A stretch of DNA of 64,000 bases from DATBAX01 sp963723765 (GCA_963723765.1 CAVRSD010000001.1:186001-250000); one strand, 5' to 3'; counted from the stretch's first letter, positions 24,884 through 34,101 are shown. Notes: generated by a model from the sequence alone, not told the origin. Made by a program: numbers and translations.

Positions 24884-26830
24884 TCATAATTGCGGAGTTC
24901 TGCTGGAGATTAATCCCTTGATCTTCTCCACGAACTCGGCAGCAATCATGTCTTCCGTTTTCTCCTTGCCGCGGGTGCGGACATTCACTTTCCCGGCTTC
25001 GGATTCTTTGTCTCCGACCACCAGCAGGAATGGCACCTTCTGCATGGCGTGCTCGCGGATCTTGGAGTTCATCTTTTCGTTGCGGCCGTCTACATGCACC
25101 CGAACGCCAGCGTCTTTCAATTGAGCTGCGACTTTGTTTGCATAATCCACGTGACGTTCGGCGATGGGAATCATTACCGCCTGCACCGGCGAGAGCCATA
25201 CTGGAAAGGCGCCCGCGTAGTGCTCAATCAGAACCCCGAAGAAGCGCTCAACTGAGCCATACAGTGCGCGATGCACCATCAGTGGCTGCTTGCGTGAGCC
25301 GTCCTCCGATACATATTCGAGATTAAAGCGCTGCGGCAGATTGAAATCGAACTGAACGGTCGAGAGCTGCCAGAGGCGACCAATAGCATCGACGAGCTTG
25401 ACATCGATTTTTGGGCCGTAAAATGCAGCTTCGCCGGGGATCGTTTTATATTCGATACTCCGCTTCTTCAATACAGTTTCCAGCAAGCCGGTCGACATGT
25501 TCCATTGCTCTTCGCTGCCGACGAAATTCTTGCGGTCGTTGGGGTCCCAGGTGGATAGCTCGACCTGAAATTTATCGAAGCCGAAATCTTTCAAAACATC
25601 CAAAGCGAAGTCGATGCAACTGTTCACTTCCCCTTCAATTTGATCGGGAGTGCAAAAGATGTGAGCATCGTCCTGGGTAAAACCGCGCACCCGCAATAGT
25701 CCGTGCATCACGCCGGAGCGCTCATAGCGATACACAGTCCCCAACTCACCCAGACGCACTGGCAGGTCGCGATAGGACTTCAACGAATCCTTGTAAATCA
25801 AAATATGGAACGGACAATTCATCGGCTTCAGGCGGTATTCGGCGTCATCAAGTTCCATGAGGTCGAACATATTTTCCGCGTAGTAGCCTTCATGGCCCGA
25901 GGTCTGCCACAACTGCCGCCGCGCCACATGCGGCGTGTACACAAGCGAATATCCGCGCTTGATGTACTCCTCGCGCATCCAGTCTTCCATTTCTTTGCGA
26001 ATGATCCCGCCCTTGGGATGCCAGAAAATCAATCCCGGCCCAGCCAGTTCCTGAATGGAGAACAAATCAAGCTGCTGTCCCAGCACGCGATGGTCGCGCT
26101 TTTTGGTCTCTTCCTGCTGCTTGAGATACTCGTCGAGATCTTTTTTCGAGTAGAACGAGGTTCCGTAAATGCGCTGGAGCTGCGGATTCCCTTCTTTCCC
26201 CAGCCAATACGCGCCTGCAATATTGAACAGCTTGAAGGCTTTGATCTTTCCCGTGGACGGGATATGCGGGCCGCGGCAGAAATCCGTGAATTTGCCGGTG
26301 CGATAAATGGAAATCTTTTCATCGGGCTTGGTGAACTGCTCGATGAAATGGCACTTCATGAAGTCGCCGTCTTTTTTGAATTCCTCCAGCCCCTGCTCGC
26401 GAGGCAGAAATTCGCGCGCATACGGAAGATTCTGCTGCACCAACTCCTGCATCTTCTTTTCGAGCTTCTCCAAGTCCTCCGGAGTAAACGGAGTGGGGCG
26501 GTAGAAGTCGTAAAAGAATCCACTCTCGGTCGCGGGGCCGTGGCCAAGCTTGGTCTCGGGAAACAATTCAAGCACGGCGGCAGCCAGCAAGTGTGCCGAA
26601 GAATGCCGGAAAACTTCCAGCGACTCGGGATCTTTTTCGGTGAGAATGCGGAGATCGGTATCTTTTTCCAGCGGCCGAGTCAGGTCGATCAAAGTGCCGT
26701 CGGCTTTCGCGGCCAGTGCAGCATCGGCCAGCCGCGAGCCGATGGATTTCGCGATGTCGAGCGCGGTGGTGCCGCTGGGAACTTCTTTCACGCTCCCGTC
26801 AGGGAGCTTCACATGAATGGTGTCTGCCAT
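24884..26830 (-). CDS. thrS: Threonyl-tRNA synthetase
   Basis: 648-residue class II synthetase. Domains in order: TGS (residues 1-65, IHVKLPDGSVKEVPSGTTAL), the editing domain with HSSAHLLAAAV near residue 75, the catalytic core (MNCPFHILIYKDSLKSYRDL with the zinc-ligand Cys; YRYERSGVMHGLLRVRGFTQ) and a C-terminal anticodon domain (PVQAVMIPIAERHVDYA). Length is normal. The 200 bp between its stop and pilT hold only a hairpin. An inverted repeat element lies upstream. Confidence 0.96.
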   Translation of the reverse strand: MADTIHVKLPDGSVKEVPSGTTALDIAKSIGSRLADAALAAKADGTLIDLTRPLEKDTDLRILTEKDPESLEVFRHSSAHLLAAAVLELFPETKLGHGPATESGFFYDFYRPTPFTPEDLEKLEKKMQELVQQNLPYAREFLPREQGLEEFKKDGDFMKCHFIEQFTKPDEKISIYRTGKFTDFCRGPHIPSTGKIKAFKLFNIAGAYWLGKEGNPQLQRIYGTSFYSKKDLDEYLKQQEETKKRDHRVLGQQLDLFSIQELAGPGLIFWHPKGGIIRKEMEDWMREEYIKRGYSLVYTPHVARRQLWQTSGHEGYYAENMFDLMELDDAEYRLKPMNCPFHILIYKDSLKSYRDLPVRLGELGTVYRYERSGVMHGLLRVRGFTQDDAHIFCTPDQIEGEVNSCIDFALDVLKDFGFDKFQVELSTWDPNDRKNFVGSEEQWNMSTGLLETVLKKRSIEYKTIPGEAAFYGPKIDVKLVDAIGRLWQLSTVQFDFNLPQRFNLEYVSEDGSRKQPLMVHRALYGSVERFFGVLIEHYAGAFPVWLSPVQAVMIPIAERHVDYANKVAAQLKDAGVRVHVDGRNEKMNSKIREHAMQKVPFLLVVGDKESEAGKVNVRTRGKEKTEDMIAAEFVEKIKGLISSRTPQL

Positions 26831-26914
26831 AGGGTTGGGGCCTGTACTCTGCTGAATCTTTTAAGTTTATGGGACGGCGTGGGGAGGGTCAAACCAGGAA
26901 GTGTAGGAGGAACT

Positions 26915-27013
26915 CACCACGGAGACACGGAGGCACGGATAATTCTTTGGATCTTTAACTGAGAATTTGTCTCCGGATTTTGCTTTTCTCTGCGCCTCTG
27001 TGTCTCCGTGGTG
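26915..27013. repeat. CCACGGAGACACGGAG inverted-repeat element
   Basis: Two 22-bp arms (26915-26936 and 26992-27013) of the type CACCACGGAGACACGGAGGC are near-perfect reverse complements with two mismatches, separated by 55 bp. Elements with this core are widely scattered in several environmental phyla. It lies between the thrS start and the M2 peptidase stop. Confidence 0.75.
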
Positions 27014-27027
27014 AATGAATTACCGCA

Positions 27028-28821
27028 CTACCAGCCCACCTTCTGCCCTTTATTCTGCTCGTCCAGCCATTTTTGTAATGGAGCGAAGTATTCCAGAATG
27101 GCGCTGGCGTCCACCTGACGTTCTCCCGTCGCGGCTTCGAGCGCGTCCGGCCAGGGTTTGCTCTGGCCCATTTCCAGCATCTTGTTGAATTTCGCTCCGG
27201 CTTCTTTCGATCCGAAGAACGTGCAGCGATTCAGCGGGCCAGTCTGTCCGGCGGCCTTGCATAGCGAACGATAGAACTGGAATTCCAGAATATGCGCCAG
27301 GAAATAGCGTGTATAGGGAACGTTGGCGGCCACGTGATACTTGGCGCCGGGATCGAAATCGGCTTCGCTGCGTTCGACCGGCGGCGCGACGCCCTGATAC
27401 TTCCTGCGCAGCTCCCACCAGGACTTGTTGTAATCGGCAGGCTTGATTTCTCCGGAGAAAACTTTCCAGCGCCACTGATCAATCAGCAATCCAAACGGCA
27501 GAAACGCCACGCGATCGAGCGCCTGCTCCAGCAACTGCGGAATGTCGTTGTCGGCGGACGGAACTTTGTCCAATAATCCGACTTTGTTCAGATACTCCGG
27601 AGTAATGGCCAGCGCAATAGTGTCGCCAATGGCTTCGTGAAATCCGTCATTGGCGCCGTTCTGGAAAAGAAAAGGCTGGTGTTTATAAGCGCGCTGATAA
27701 AAGTTATGTCCGAGTTCGTGATGGACAGTGACAAAATCCACATCGCGGACCTGAATGCACATCTTGATGCGCAGATCGTCCTGACCATCGAGGTCCCAGG
27801 CGCTGGCGTGGCAGACCACATCGCGATCGGCGGGCTTGGTGAACAGCGAACGCTCCCAGAAAGTCTGCGGCAGAGGAGCAAATCCCATCGAGGTGAAAAA
27901 GCCCTCGCCATAGCGCACCATGCCTTTGGCGTCCAGCTTCTTGGCTTTCAGTAATTCGGTCAAATCAAAACTCTGATTGTTTTCCGGCAAACCGAGAATC
28001 GGGTAAACGTCGCCCCACTGCTGTGCCCAAGGATTTCCCAGCAAATGCGCGGGGATCGGCCCATCCGGCGGGACAACCGATGCTCCATATTTCTGCACCA
28101 GCCGAGCGCGAACAAAAGTATGCAGCGAAAGATAAAGCGGACGCACCTGCTGCCACAGCCGCTCGAGATCAGCACTGAAATCGTCTGGCGGCATGTCATA
28201 GCCGGAGCGCCACAACGCGCCCGTATCTTTGAAGCCCATCTCGCGCGCGCCCTGGTTTGAGAGCTCGACGAACCGCGCGTAGCGTTGCCGCATGGGAGGG
28301 CCAATCGCGTGCCATCCCTTCCATACATCGAGCAATTGATTAGGATCGCGGCTGGTCGACATGATGCGCTCGATGGCGGTGATATCGAGGCAATCATCTG
28401 GCTTTGGACAATATTTTGCTTTGCCATAGTCGGCTTCGAGGGACGTGCCAATCTCCGTCAGTTCGCGGCGCAGGGCCGGATCTTTGGGAGCGGGCGCGAC
28501 CAGCAGCAGCCGTAACAACTTGAATTTCCGCGCGAGGTCCGGCGGCATCGCTAAGCCATCAAACTGTTTGGCCTGCTCGACTAACTCCGTGGTCAGCGCA
28601 GTGTTTCGATCAAGCGCATCCGACGCAAGGGCCTGCGTATCGAACGTGATGAAGTTGGACTGCACCCAACTGGCGTGATTCACCGTGATGCTGAGTTCGG
28701 AGAGGCGGGCCTCCGCTTGACTCATGAATGCTTCCGCCTCGGCCAACGTAGGTTTCGATCCGGTTTGAGCTTGCAGAATCATAGAAAACAAGAATAACGG
28801 TAAAAGAACTAAAATTCTCAT
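27028..28821 (-). CDS. Peptidase family M2 (angiotensin-converting-enzyme-like)
   Basis: 597-residue secreted zinc carboxydipeptidase-like protein. Signal peptide MRILVLLPLFLFSMILQAQ; zinc motif HELGH within FVTVHHELGHNFYQ and the third ligand Glu in HEAIGDTIALAI downstream, the M2 arrangement. The rest is the helical ACE-like shell. Single-domain bacterial ACE homologues are about this length. It probably removes C-terminal dipeptides from peptides in the periplasm. The gene stands alone, starting 104 bp before plsC's stop. Confidence 0.92.
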   Translation of the reverse strand: MRILVLLPLFLFSMILQAQTGSKPTLAEAEAFMSQAEARLSELSITVNHASWVQSNFITFDTQALASDALDRNTALTTELVEQAKQFDGLAMPPDLARKFKLLRLLLVAPAPKDPALRRELTEIGTSLEADYGKAKYCPKPDDCLDITAIERIMSTSRDPNQLLDVWKGWHAIGPPMRQRYARFVELSNQGAREMGFKDTGALWRSGYDMPPDDFSADLERLWQQVRPLYLSLHTFVRARLVQKYGASVVPPDGPIPAHLLGNPWAQQWGDVYPILGLPENNQSFDLTELLKAKKLDAKGMVRYGEGFFTSMGFAPLPQTFWERSLFTKPADRDVVCHASAWDLDGQDDLRIKMCIQVRDVDFVTVHHELGHNFYQRAYKHQPFLFQNGANDGFHEAIGDTIALAITPEYLNKVGLLDKVPSADNDIPQLLEQALDRVAFLPFGLLIDQWRWKVFSGEIKPADYNKSWWELRRKYQGVAPPVERSEADFDPGAKYHVAANVPYTRYFLAHILEFQFYRSLCKAAGQTGPLNRCTFFGSKEAGAKFNKMLEMGQSKPWPDALEAATGERQVDASAILEYFAPLQKWLDEQNKGQKVGW

Positions 28822-28925
28822 CCGTATCTCTCCCGTCGAAAATTATGAACGATCTGAGCGTAATTGTCAGGCGGTGGGCAGCGATCTACTACGATCTACT
28901 AATAAAGCCCGCGCAGAAGCATACC

Positions 28926-29738
28926 TCACGCGGTTCGTGGCAGGCGGCCTTGGTAATACAAATCTTCCAACGCTTTCTGTACCTTCGTCGAAAGCGCGTC
29001 CATGTCACGCAGGGTCAGGCCCGCAGTCGGGATCGGGGCGCCAACTTTCATTTCCATGGGGCGAGGTTTGATGTGATACGTATCCATGGGCAACACTTCG
29101 TAAGTTCCGACCAGCGCCACTGGCACAACGTCAACTTGGGCTTTGATGGCCATAAAAAAAGCACCAGGCAGGAACGGCATGATTTCACCATCCCGCGAAC
29201 GGCCGCCTTCCGGGAAAATCACGAGCGGCATGCCGCTCTTCAAGCTCTTCACCGCGGAACGAATGCTGCCAATTGATCCCGCTGGATTTTGCTGATTGAT
29301 GCAGATTTGTCCCGAGCGCTTAAGATGCCATCCCACAATCGGGTAAACCAGTAATTCTTTCTTGAAGACGATACGAAACTGAAATGGCAGGTTCACATAC
29401 AGCACCGGAATATCCAGCGCCGATGCATGATTAACGGCATAGACCAGCGGCTTCGAGGTGTCGATCTTGTCCAGCCCGGTCACAGTCACGGGCGAAAGGA
29501 CCGTTTTCATAATCAGTTGTGACCAAAAACGCGCAAAGTTATGCAGGATGCGGGTTTTCTCGCCAAACAACGAAACCGGGATGGAGATAATTCCAAGAAC
29601 AACCGTGATCAGCCAGATGATTGGATCAAAAATAAAATAGGAGCGCAGGCGGCTGCCCCAACCGTAGGTTTTCGCGGGTGGCGTTTCACGAATGATAACG
29701 TCGCTTTGCCCCTCGATGGATGCGTTCACTTCCTGCAT
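28926..29738 (-). CDS. plsC: 1-acyl-sn-glycerol-3-phosphate acyltransferase
   Basis: 270 residues. The acyltransferase motifs are intact: NHASALDIPVLY (catalytic His and Asp), the block FKKELLVYPIVGW, FPEGGRSRDGE and VPVALVGTYEVLP. An N-terminal hydrophobic segment (IIWLITVVLGIISIPVSLF) anchors it to the inner membrane. It adds the second acyl chain in phosphatidic acid synthesis. It lies 7 bp after folC, so the two form an operon. Confidence 0.92.
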   Translation of the reverse strand: MQEVNASIEGQSDVIIRETPPAKTYGWGSRLRSYFIFDPIIWLITVVLGIISIPVSLFGEKTRILHNFARFWSQLIMKTVLSPVTVTGLDKIDTSKPLVYAVNHASALDIPVLYVNLPFQFRIVFKKELLVYPIVGWHLKRSGQICINQQNPAGSIGSIRSAVKSLKSGMPLVIFPEGGRSRDGEIMPFLPGAFFMAIKAQVDVVPVALVGTYEVLPMDTYHIKPRPMEMKVGAPIPTAGLTLRDMDALSTKVQKALEDLYYQGRLPRTA

Positions 29739-29745
29739 AAACCTA

Positions 29746-31092
29746 CTAAACCTCGACTCCCAATGCTCGCATCGCCTCTCCTACAATGTATATCGAACCA
29801 GTTATAACCACTACGCCATTCGGGGCCGCCAGAGATCGCGCGCGCGCAAGAGCTGCAGGCACATCTGGCGCGTTTTCTATCTCAGTTGAGATGCGCACCG
29901 CGGCCTCGCGGATTTCTTCGGCGGTGGCCGACCGGGGGTTATCAGCCTGCGTGGCAATCACCCGTTCGGCCAGCGGAAACAGGATTTCAGCGATTTCCCC
30001 GATCGCTTTGTCGCGCATCGCGCCGAAAACAAAGATCAGCCGCCGGTCTTCATAAGCGGTCGAAAGTGTGGAACGCAACGCCCACGCTCCTGCGGGATTG
30101 TGTGCGACATCCAAAACGTACTCGGGAAAGCCATCGCGGGCGGGAATGACCTGAAACCGCCCCAGCCAGCGCGTCTCCCGAATGCCGCGCTCAGTTGATT
30201 CGGGTGTGATGGGGAATCCTTGCTTGCTCAGTTCCTCGGCCGTCGCTAGGGCCAGCGCAATGTTTCGGAATTGATGCCGCCCCACCAGCGGTGTTTCGAC
30301 CGTAATTTCCTTTCCCATGAACTGCATGGGATATCGGGAAACGGGCCGGCTCTCATTGCTTCGAAAATATTCGGCACTCGCAGGAGAAACCGGCGGCACA
30401 TAGGGGACGGCACTGACTCCCTTCGCTGCTAATTCCAGAATCGTGTTGCCGATCACGTCGTTGGCCTGAGGCTGCTGCGGCAACGTGACTACCACCCCAC
30501 CCGGACGAATGATCCCAGCTTTTTCGCGCGCGATTTCGGTCACGGTATCGCCCAGAAATTTCTGATGATCCAACGAAACATCGGTGATGACGCTCGCTCG
30601 CGGCTCAATCACATTGGTCGCATCCAGCCGGCCACCCATCCCCACTTCGAGCACTGCGATCTCCACTTTATTCTGCGCGAAGTATTCAAACGCCATCGCT
30701 GTCAGCATTTCGAAAAAGCTGGGATGCCACGGCAATTCGCCTTCACTTACCAGCCGCTCGGCGGTTCGATCCACCACATCATGAAGCAGCGCAAAATTAT
30801 CGTTACTGATCGCCTGGCCGTTGATTCGAATGCGCTCATTGATCCGTACCAAGTGCGGCGAAGTGTAAAGTCCAGTCCGCGAACCTGAAGCTTGAAGAAT
30901 GGAAGCTAACGTAGCCGCAGTTGATCCCTTGCCATTTGTTCCAGCAATCAGGACCCCAGGAAATCGTCGCTCCGGATTATTCAGGGCGCTGAGCAACACT
31001 CGCATGTGCGCCAAATCGAACTTCTGCGATGGCGTCTGTGTCAGCTCGTGACCCAGCGCATACATGCGCGAAATGGCGTTTTGGTAGGACAA
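29746..31092 (-). CDS. folC: Folylpolyglutamate/dihydrofolate synthase
   Basis: 448-residue Mur-ligase-family enzyme that adds glutamate to dihydropteroate or folates. The ATP loop GTNGKGSTAATLASIL, the family stretch EVGMGGRLDATNVIEP and DVSLDHQKFLGDT are clear, with a C-terminal Mur ligase domain (LDVAHNPAGAWALRSTL). The start is TTG at 31092. Upstream DNA up to accD is entirely a heptamer-repeat element, so its regulatory region overlaps the repeat. It is followed by plsC. Confidence 0.94.
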   Translation of the reverse strand: MSYQNAISRMYALGHELTQTPSQKFDLAHMRVLLSALNNPERRFPGVLIAGTNGKGSTAATLASILQASGSRTGLYTSPHLVRINERIRINGQAISNDNFALLHDVVDRTAERLVSEGELPWHPSFFEMLTAMAFEYFAQNKVEIAVLEVGMGGRLDATNVIEPRASVITDVSLDHQKFLGDTVTEIAREKAGIIRPGGVVVTLPQQPQANDVIGNTILELAAKGVSAVPYVPPVSPASAEYFRSNESRPVSRYPMQFMGKEITVETPLVGRHQFRNIALALATAEELSKQGFPITPESTERGIRETRWLGRFQVIPARDGFPEYVLDVAHNPAGAWALRSTLSTAYEDRRLIFVFGAMRDKAIGEIAEILFPLAERVIATQADNPRSATAEEIREAAVRISTEIENAPDVPAALARARSLAAPNGVVVITGSIYIVGEAMRALGVEV

Positions 31093-31096
31093 AGTC

Positions 31097-31244
31097 GGCT
31101 TTCAGCTCTCAGCTTAAGATTATCAGTTTGCTCTTTAGACGAAGAACCCGCCTAGCCGGTCACATTAAATGAGCAAATTAGCTGTCCAAACGGAAGGGGA
31201 AAGGATTCAAGCTGATAGCTCAAGGCTGAGAGCAGACAGCCAGC
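31097..31244. repeat. Heptamer arrays as an inverted pair filling the folC-accD gap
   Basis: Left array (31097-31117): GGCTTTC, AGCTCTC, AGCTTAA. Right array (31210-31244): AGCTGAT, AGCTCAA, GGCTGAG, AGCAGAC, AGCCAGC. The right array is approximately the reverse complement of the left; about 90 bp lie between them. The element fills the gap from just behind the folC start to the accD stop. Confidence 0.75.
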
Positions 31245-31245
31245 A

Positions 31246-32097
31246 TCACGCTGCTGATGGCTGCATAAATTCCAGTGCCCGCGAGATATACGCTTTCATC
31301 TCTTTACGGGGAACCACTGCGTCGAGCATGCCGTGTTCCAGCAAAAATTCACTGCGTTGAAAACCTTGCGGCAACTTCTGCCGGATGGTCTGCTCAATGA
31401 CGCGCGGCCCGGCGAATCCGATCAAGGCCCCAGGCTCGGCAATATTCAGATCGCCCAGCATCGCGAACGAGGCTGTAACGCCACCGGTCGTGGGATCGGT
31501 CAGCACGGAAATGTACGGCACCTTGGCTTCATCCAAACGGGCCAGCGCCGCCGAAATCTTCGCCAGCTGCATCAGGCTGACCACGCCTTCCATCATGCGC
31601 GCCCCACCGGAAGCCGAAACAATCACCATGGGAGTCTTACTGGTGGTCGCTTCTTCAACCGCCCTGGTGATCGCCTCGCCAACCACCGCGCCCATGCTTC
31701 CGCCAATAAATGCGTACTCCATGGCGCTGACAATCACCGGACGGCCGTTCATCTTGCCCCGCGCGTTGATGATGGCATCGTTCAAGCCAGTGTCCTCCTG
31801 CGCCTGCTTCAAGCGCGCAGAGTAGGCCTTCAGGTCCACGAATTTCAGCGGGTCCGTGGAACACAAGTCGGCGTCGAAAACTTCATATTGATTGTCGTCG
31901 AGAAGCTGCGCCAGCCGGGTCCGCGCGTCGATGCGGAAATGCTTGTCGCACTTGGGACAAACGTTCAGGTTGTCTTCGATGTCTTTTTTCCAGATGATCT
32001 GGCGGCAGCTTTCACACTTGATCCAGAGCCCTTCAGTGCGGACTTTTTTCTCTCCCGAGGTGTCCAGCTCGCCGGATTCGCGTTTAAACCATGTCAT
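31246..32097 (-). CDS. accD: Acetyl-CoA carboxylase carboxyltransferase subunit beta
   Basis: 283 residues from ATG 32097 (MTWFKRESGEL). An N-terminal zinc ribbon (CESC and CPKC, 16 residues between the pairs) is followed by a crotonase-like carboxyltransferase core (SASGGARMMEGVVSLMQLAK, TDPTTGGVTASFAMLGD, IGFAGPRVIEQTI). With AccA (not in the window) it transfers carboxyl from biotin to acetyl-CoA in fatty acid synthesis. The accD-folC order is common in bacteria. Longer upstream starts are rejected because they read into a heptamer repeat. Confidence 0.95.
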   Translation of the reverse strand: MTWFKRESGELDTSGEKKVRTEGLWIKCESCRQIIWKKDIEDNLNVCPKCDKHFRIDARTRLAQLLDDNQYEVFDADLCSTDPLKFVDLKAYSARLKQAQEDTGLNDAIINARGKMNGRPVIVSAMEYAFIGGSMGAVVGEAITRAVEEATTSKTPMVIVSASGGARMMEGVVSLMQLAKISAALARLDEAKVPYISVLTDPTTGGVTASFAMLGDLNIAEPGALIGFAGPRVIEQTIRQKLPQGFQRSEFLLEHGMLDAVVPRKEMKAYISRALEFMQPSAA

Positions 32098-32114
32098 AAG
32101 ATCAGCTTTTACTG

Positions 32115-32199
32115 GCCGTTCAGCCCTTAGCCGTTCGCGCTGTGCGAAACCGCAAGCTCCAGTGACGTCTTGGCCAACAGCCAACGGCGAAAGGCCAAA
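32115..32199. repeat. Heptamer arrays between cobO and accD
   Basis: Left units: GCCGTTC, AGCCCTT, AGCCGTT, CGCGCTG. Right units: GGCCAAC, AGCCAAC, GGCGAAA, GGCCAAA. The halves are partly complementary. The element fills most of the gap of about 110 bp upstream of the accD start. Confidence 0.65.
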
Positions 32200-32207
32200 G
32201 ACGCTTC

Positions 32208-32744
32208 TTAGTACTCAATTCCCCGCTGCGCCATCACGCCTTTTTCGTACGCGTGCTTGACCTGGCGCATTTCCGTAACCGTGTCTGCTACCTCGACAAT
32301 CGCGGGATGCGCATTGCGTCCCGTCAAGATAACATGCACCATCTCCGGTTTCTTCTTCAGCCCTTCGGCAACTTTTAACGGATCAAGCATCCCGTAAGTG
32401 ATGGCGTAGTTAATTTCATCCAGGATGACCAAATCCCATTCTCCTGATTGGATCGCCTTTTCACCTTCGGCCCAGGCCTCTTCCACCATGCGTACATCTT
32501 CCGGATCGGGCTTTTCCGCACCGACTTTCACGAAGCCGCGGCCCATCTGTTTCATGACGAACTTGTCGCCGAAAGCCTGCACCGCATCCAATTCGCCGTA
32601 ATGCCACGACCCTTTCAGGAATTGCAGCATGAGCACGCGCATGCCCTGGCCAACTGCTCGCAGGCCGGTCCCCATGGCGGCTGTGGTTTTGCCCTTGCCG
32701 GGGCCGGTATTCACGATGATCAGTCCACGACGGACATCTTGCAT
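32208..32744 (-). CDS. cobO: Cob(I)yrinic acid a,c-diamide adenosyltransferase (CobA/CobO/BtuR family)
   Basis: 178 residues. P-loop NTGPGKGKTTAAMGTGLRA, the VLMLQFLKGSWHYGEL stretch and Walker-B-like WDLVILDEINYAITYGML match the CobA/BtuR adenosyltransferases that convert corrinoids to adenosylated forms using ATP. No other cobalamin genes or cobalamin riboswitch are nearby, so it probably serves corrinoid salvage. Start ATG 32744. Confidence 0.92.
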   Translation of the reverse strand: MQDVRRGLIIVNTGPGKGKTTAAMGTGLRAVGQGMRVLMLQFLKGSWHYGELDAVQAFGDKFVMKQMGRGFVKVGAEKPDPEDVRMVEEAWAEGEKAIQSGEWDLVILDEINYAITYGMLDPLKVAEGLKKKPEMVHVILTGRNAHPAIVEVADTVTEMRQVKHAYEKGVMAQRGIEY

Positions 32745-32842
32745 AGTCGAATCTTTGATTCTACCTGTTTTAGAGCGGATGAGTCTGCGGGAGACTTCAA
32801 GATGTTGAAGTGAAAGGGGTTTAATTCTTTAACTTAAAATCC

Positions 32843-32888
32843 AGGTCATCTTGAGCAAGGCAGAACCGTTCGCTTGCGAACGATTCTG
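32843..32888. repeat. Hairpin repeat family 1, copy C (divergent)
   Basis: GGTCATCTTGAGC leads into a 13-bp inverted repeat CAGAACCGTTCGC/GCGAACGATTCTG (32861-32873 and 32876-32888) with loop TT and one G-T type mismatch. It shares the core GTTCGC-YY-GCGAAC with copies at 39174 and 61108 but has different outer stem bases. Confidence 0.7.
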
Positions 32889-32924
32889 AAAGGTGGGGGT
32901 GGGGAGGGCTGCAACTACAAGCTC

Positions 32925-33083
32925 TTACGGCATTTCAATGACTTGTTGTCCGTTCGCCTTGGGATCGCCGATCGGCTTTTCGTCTCCCAGCAAACGCGCG
33001 GCAATCCGCAGGGCGTTGATCTCGTTCTTCACCCGCGACAATTCCAACTCTTTGGTTCGGAGAACTTCTTGGGGATTCTTCAT
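32925..33083 (-). CDS. Small conserved-looking hypothetical protein
   Basis: 52 residues from ATG 33083, which has a good GAGGAG eight bases upstream. The product is charged and helical (EVLRTKELELSRVKNEINAL) and could be a short coiled coil, followed by RIAARLLGDEK. No function recognised. It lies between rlmH and cobO on the same strand; a longer start at 33143 lacks a Shine-Dalgarno. Confidence 0.6.
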   Translation of the reverse strand: MKNPQEVLRTKELELSRVKNEINALRIAARLLGDEKPIGDPKANGQQVIEMP

Positions 33084-33172
33084 GGCAGTGCTCCTCGTGT
33101 CTGCAATGAATCTAGACCGCACCGCCGGAATGGGAAACATCACGAAAGTACACGCCTGATTTCCTTAGAACC

Positions 33173-33616
33173 TCAGTGTCCCAGATGGTACGGATGGCCC
33201 TTCAGGATAGTGAACCCGCGATAGAGCTGTTCCAGAAGCACCACTCGAGCCAGCTCATGGGCCAGGGTCATTTTGCCCAGCGACAACGATAGCGTTGCGG
33301 CCTGCCGCGCCTGGTCAGAGAACCCGTTCGCCGGGCCTATCGCGAACAGTAGCGGCAGAGGGTTGCGGTCATGATGGTCACCTAAAAACTTGGCTAATTC
33401 CTCGGAGGAAAGCTGCTTGCCTTTGCTATCGAGCAGGACGAGAACATGCTTGGTGGGACGTGCTTCCGTAGCGCACAACTTCAGGAGCGCCGCCTCGTCT
33501 TTTAATGTCAGGCCTTCCGTCTCCGCATAGTGGGACAGGCGCTTCAGATATTCGTCGGTTAGTGCCTGAATGGCGGGGGATTTCGTCTTACCGATCCATG
33601 CAATCTTAAGCTTCAC
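33173..33616 (-). CDS. rlmH: 23S rRNA (pseudouridine1915-N3)-methyltransferase
   Basis: 147-residue SPOUT methyltransferase. The family start LKIAWIGKTKSPAIQALTDE, the SAM-binding knot LLFAIGPANGFSD and the C-terminal MTLAHELARVVLLEQLYRGF are intact. It methylates pseudouridine 1915 of helix 69 on 70S ribosomes. It lies 32 bp after rsfS in the usual nadD-rsfS-rlmH neighbourhood. Confidence 0.94.
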   Translation of the reverse strand: MKLKIAWIGKTKSPAIQALTDEYLKRLSHYAETEGLTLKDEAALLKLCATEARPTKHVLVLLDSKGKQLSSEELAKFLGDHHDRNPLPLLFAIGPANGFSDQARQAATLSLSLGKMTLAHELARVVLLEQLYRGFTILKGHPYHLGH

Positions 33617-33648
33617 AAGCCGGATTTAACCATAGATGAGATCTGGTA

Positions 33649-34101
33649 CTAGGCTCTCTTTTTCTTCGCGGTACTCACAGCAGCACGCTTCTTCCGGACA
33701 GTCTTCAGCTCCCCCGGCTCCAGCCGCTTGGCAGTCTTCCAAAGTCGCTCCAGATCGTAGTATTTGCGGGCCTTCTCGGTGAAAATGTGCACCACAAAAT
33801 TCAGATAGTCCAGCAACACCCATTCCGCCTGCTTGTACCCTTCTTTATTGACAGGACGATGCCCAGCCGCTTCCAGCCGGTCTTCCACTGCGTCAGCGAT
33901 CGATTGGATCTGCTTGGCGTTGGTGCCGCTGCACACCACAAAATAGTCGGTAAACGCGCCTGCGTCCTGATCCAGTTCGAGAATAGTGATTTCTTCCGCC
34001 TTTTTGTCCTGGCAGGCAGCAATGGCTTCAGAGACTTGTTTCTTGAGGTCAGTTTGTTTTTTCAGGTTGGCTTTCTTCTTAGGGTCTATAGGTTTGATCA
34101 T
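33649..34101 (-). CDS. rsfS: Ribosomal silencing factor RsfS
   Basis: 150 residues. The core matches RsfS/Iojap (ITILELDQDAGAFTDYFVVC, SGTNAKQIQSIADAVEDRL, EWVLLDYLNFVVHIF). It binds L14 and blocks subunit joining when nutrients are scarce. Both ends carry Lys-rich extensions (DPKKKANLKKQTDLKK and TVRKKRAAVSTAKKKRA) not present in short family members; they may strengthen rRNA contacts. Confidence 0.93.
   Translation of the reverse strand: MIKPIDPKKKANLKKQTDLKKQVSEAIAACQDKKAEEITILELDQDAGAFTDYFVVCSGTNAKQIQSIADAVEDRLEAAGHRPVNKEGYKQAEWVLLDYLNFVVHIFTEKARKYYDLERLWKTAKRLEPGELKTVRKKRAAVSTAKKKRA

Noticed and set aside
24744..25124. Plus-strand frame beginning between pilT and thrS
   Set aside because: Two thirds lie antisense to thrS and the start lacks a Shine-Dalgarno; the AGGAGGG inside it is not placed for any plausible gene.
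25703..26962. 419-codon open frame opposite thrS
   Set aside because: A shadow frame: no domain, no ribosome-binding site, and thrS is unambiguous.
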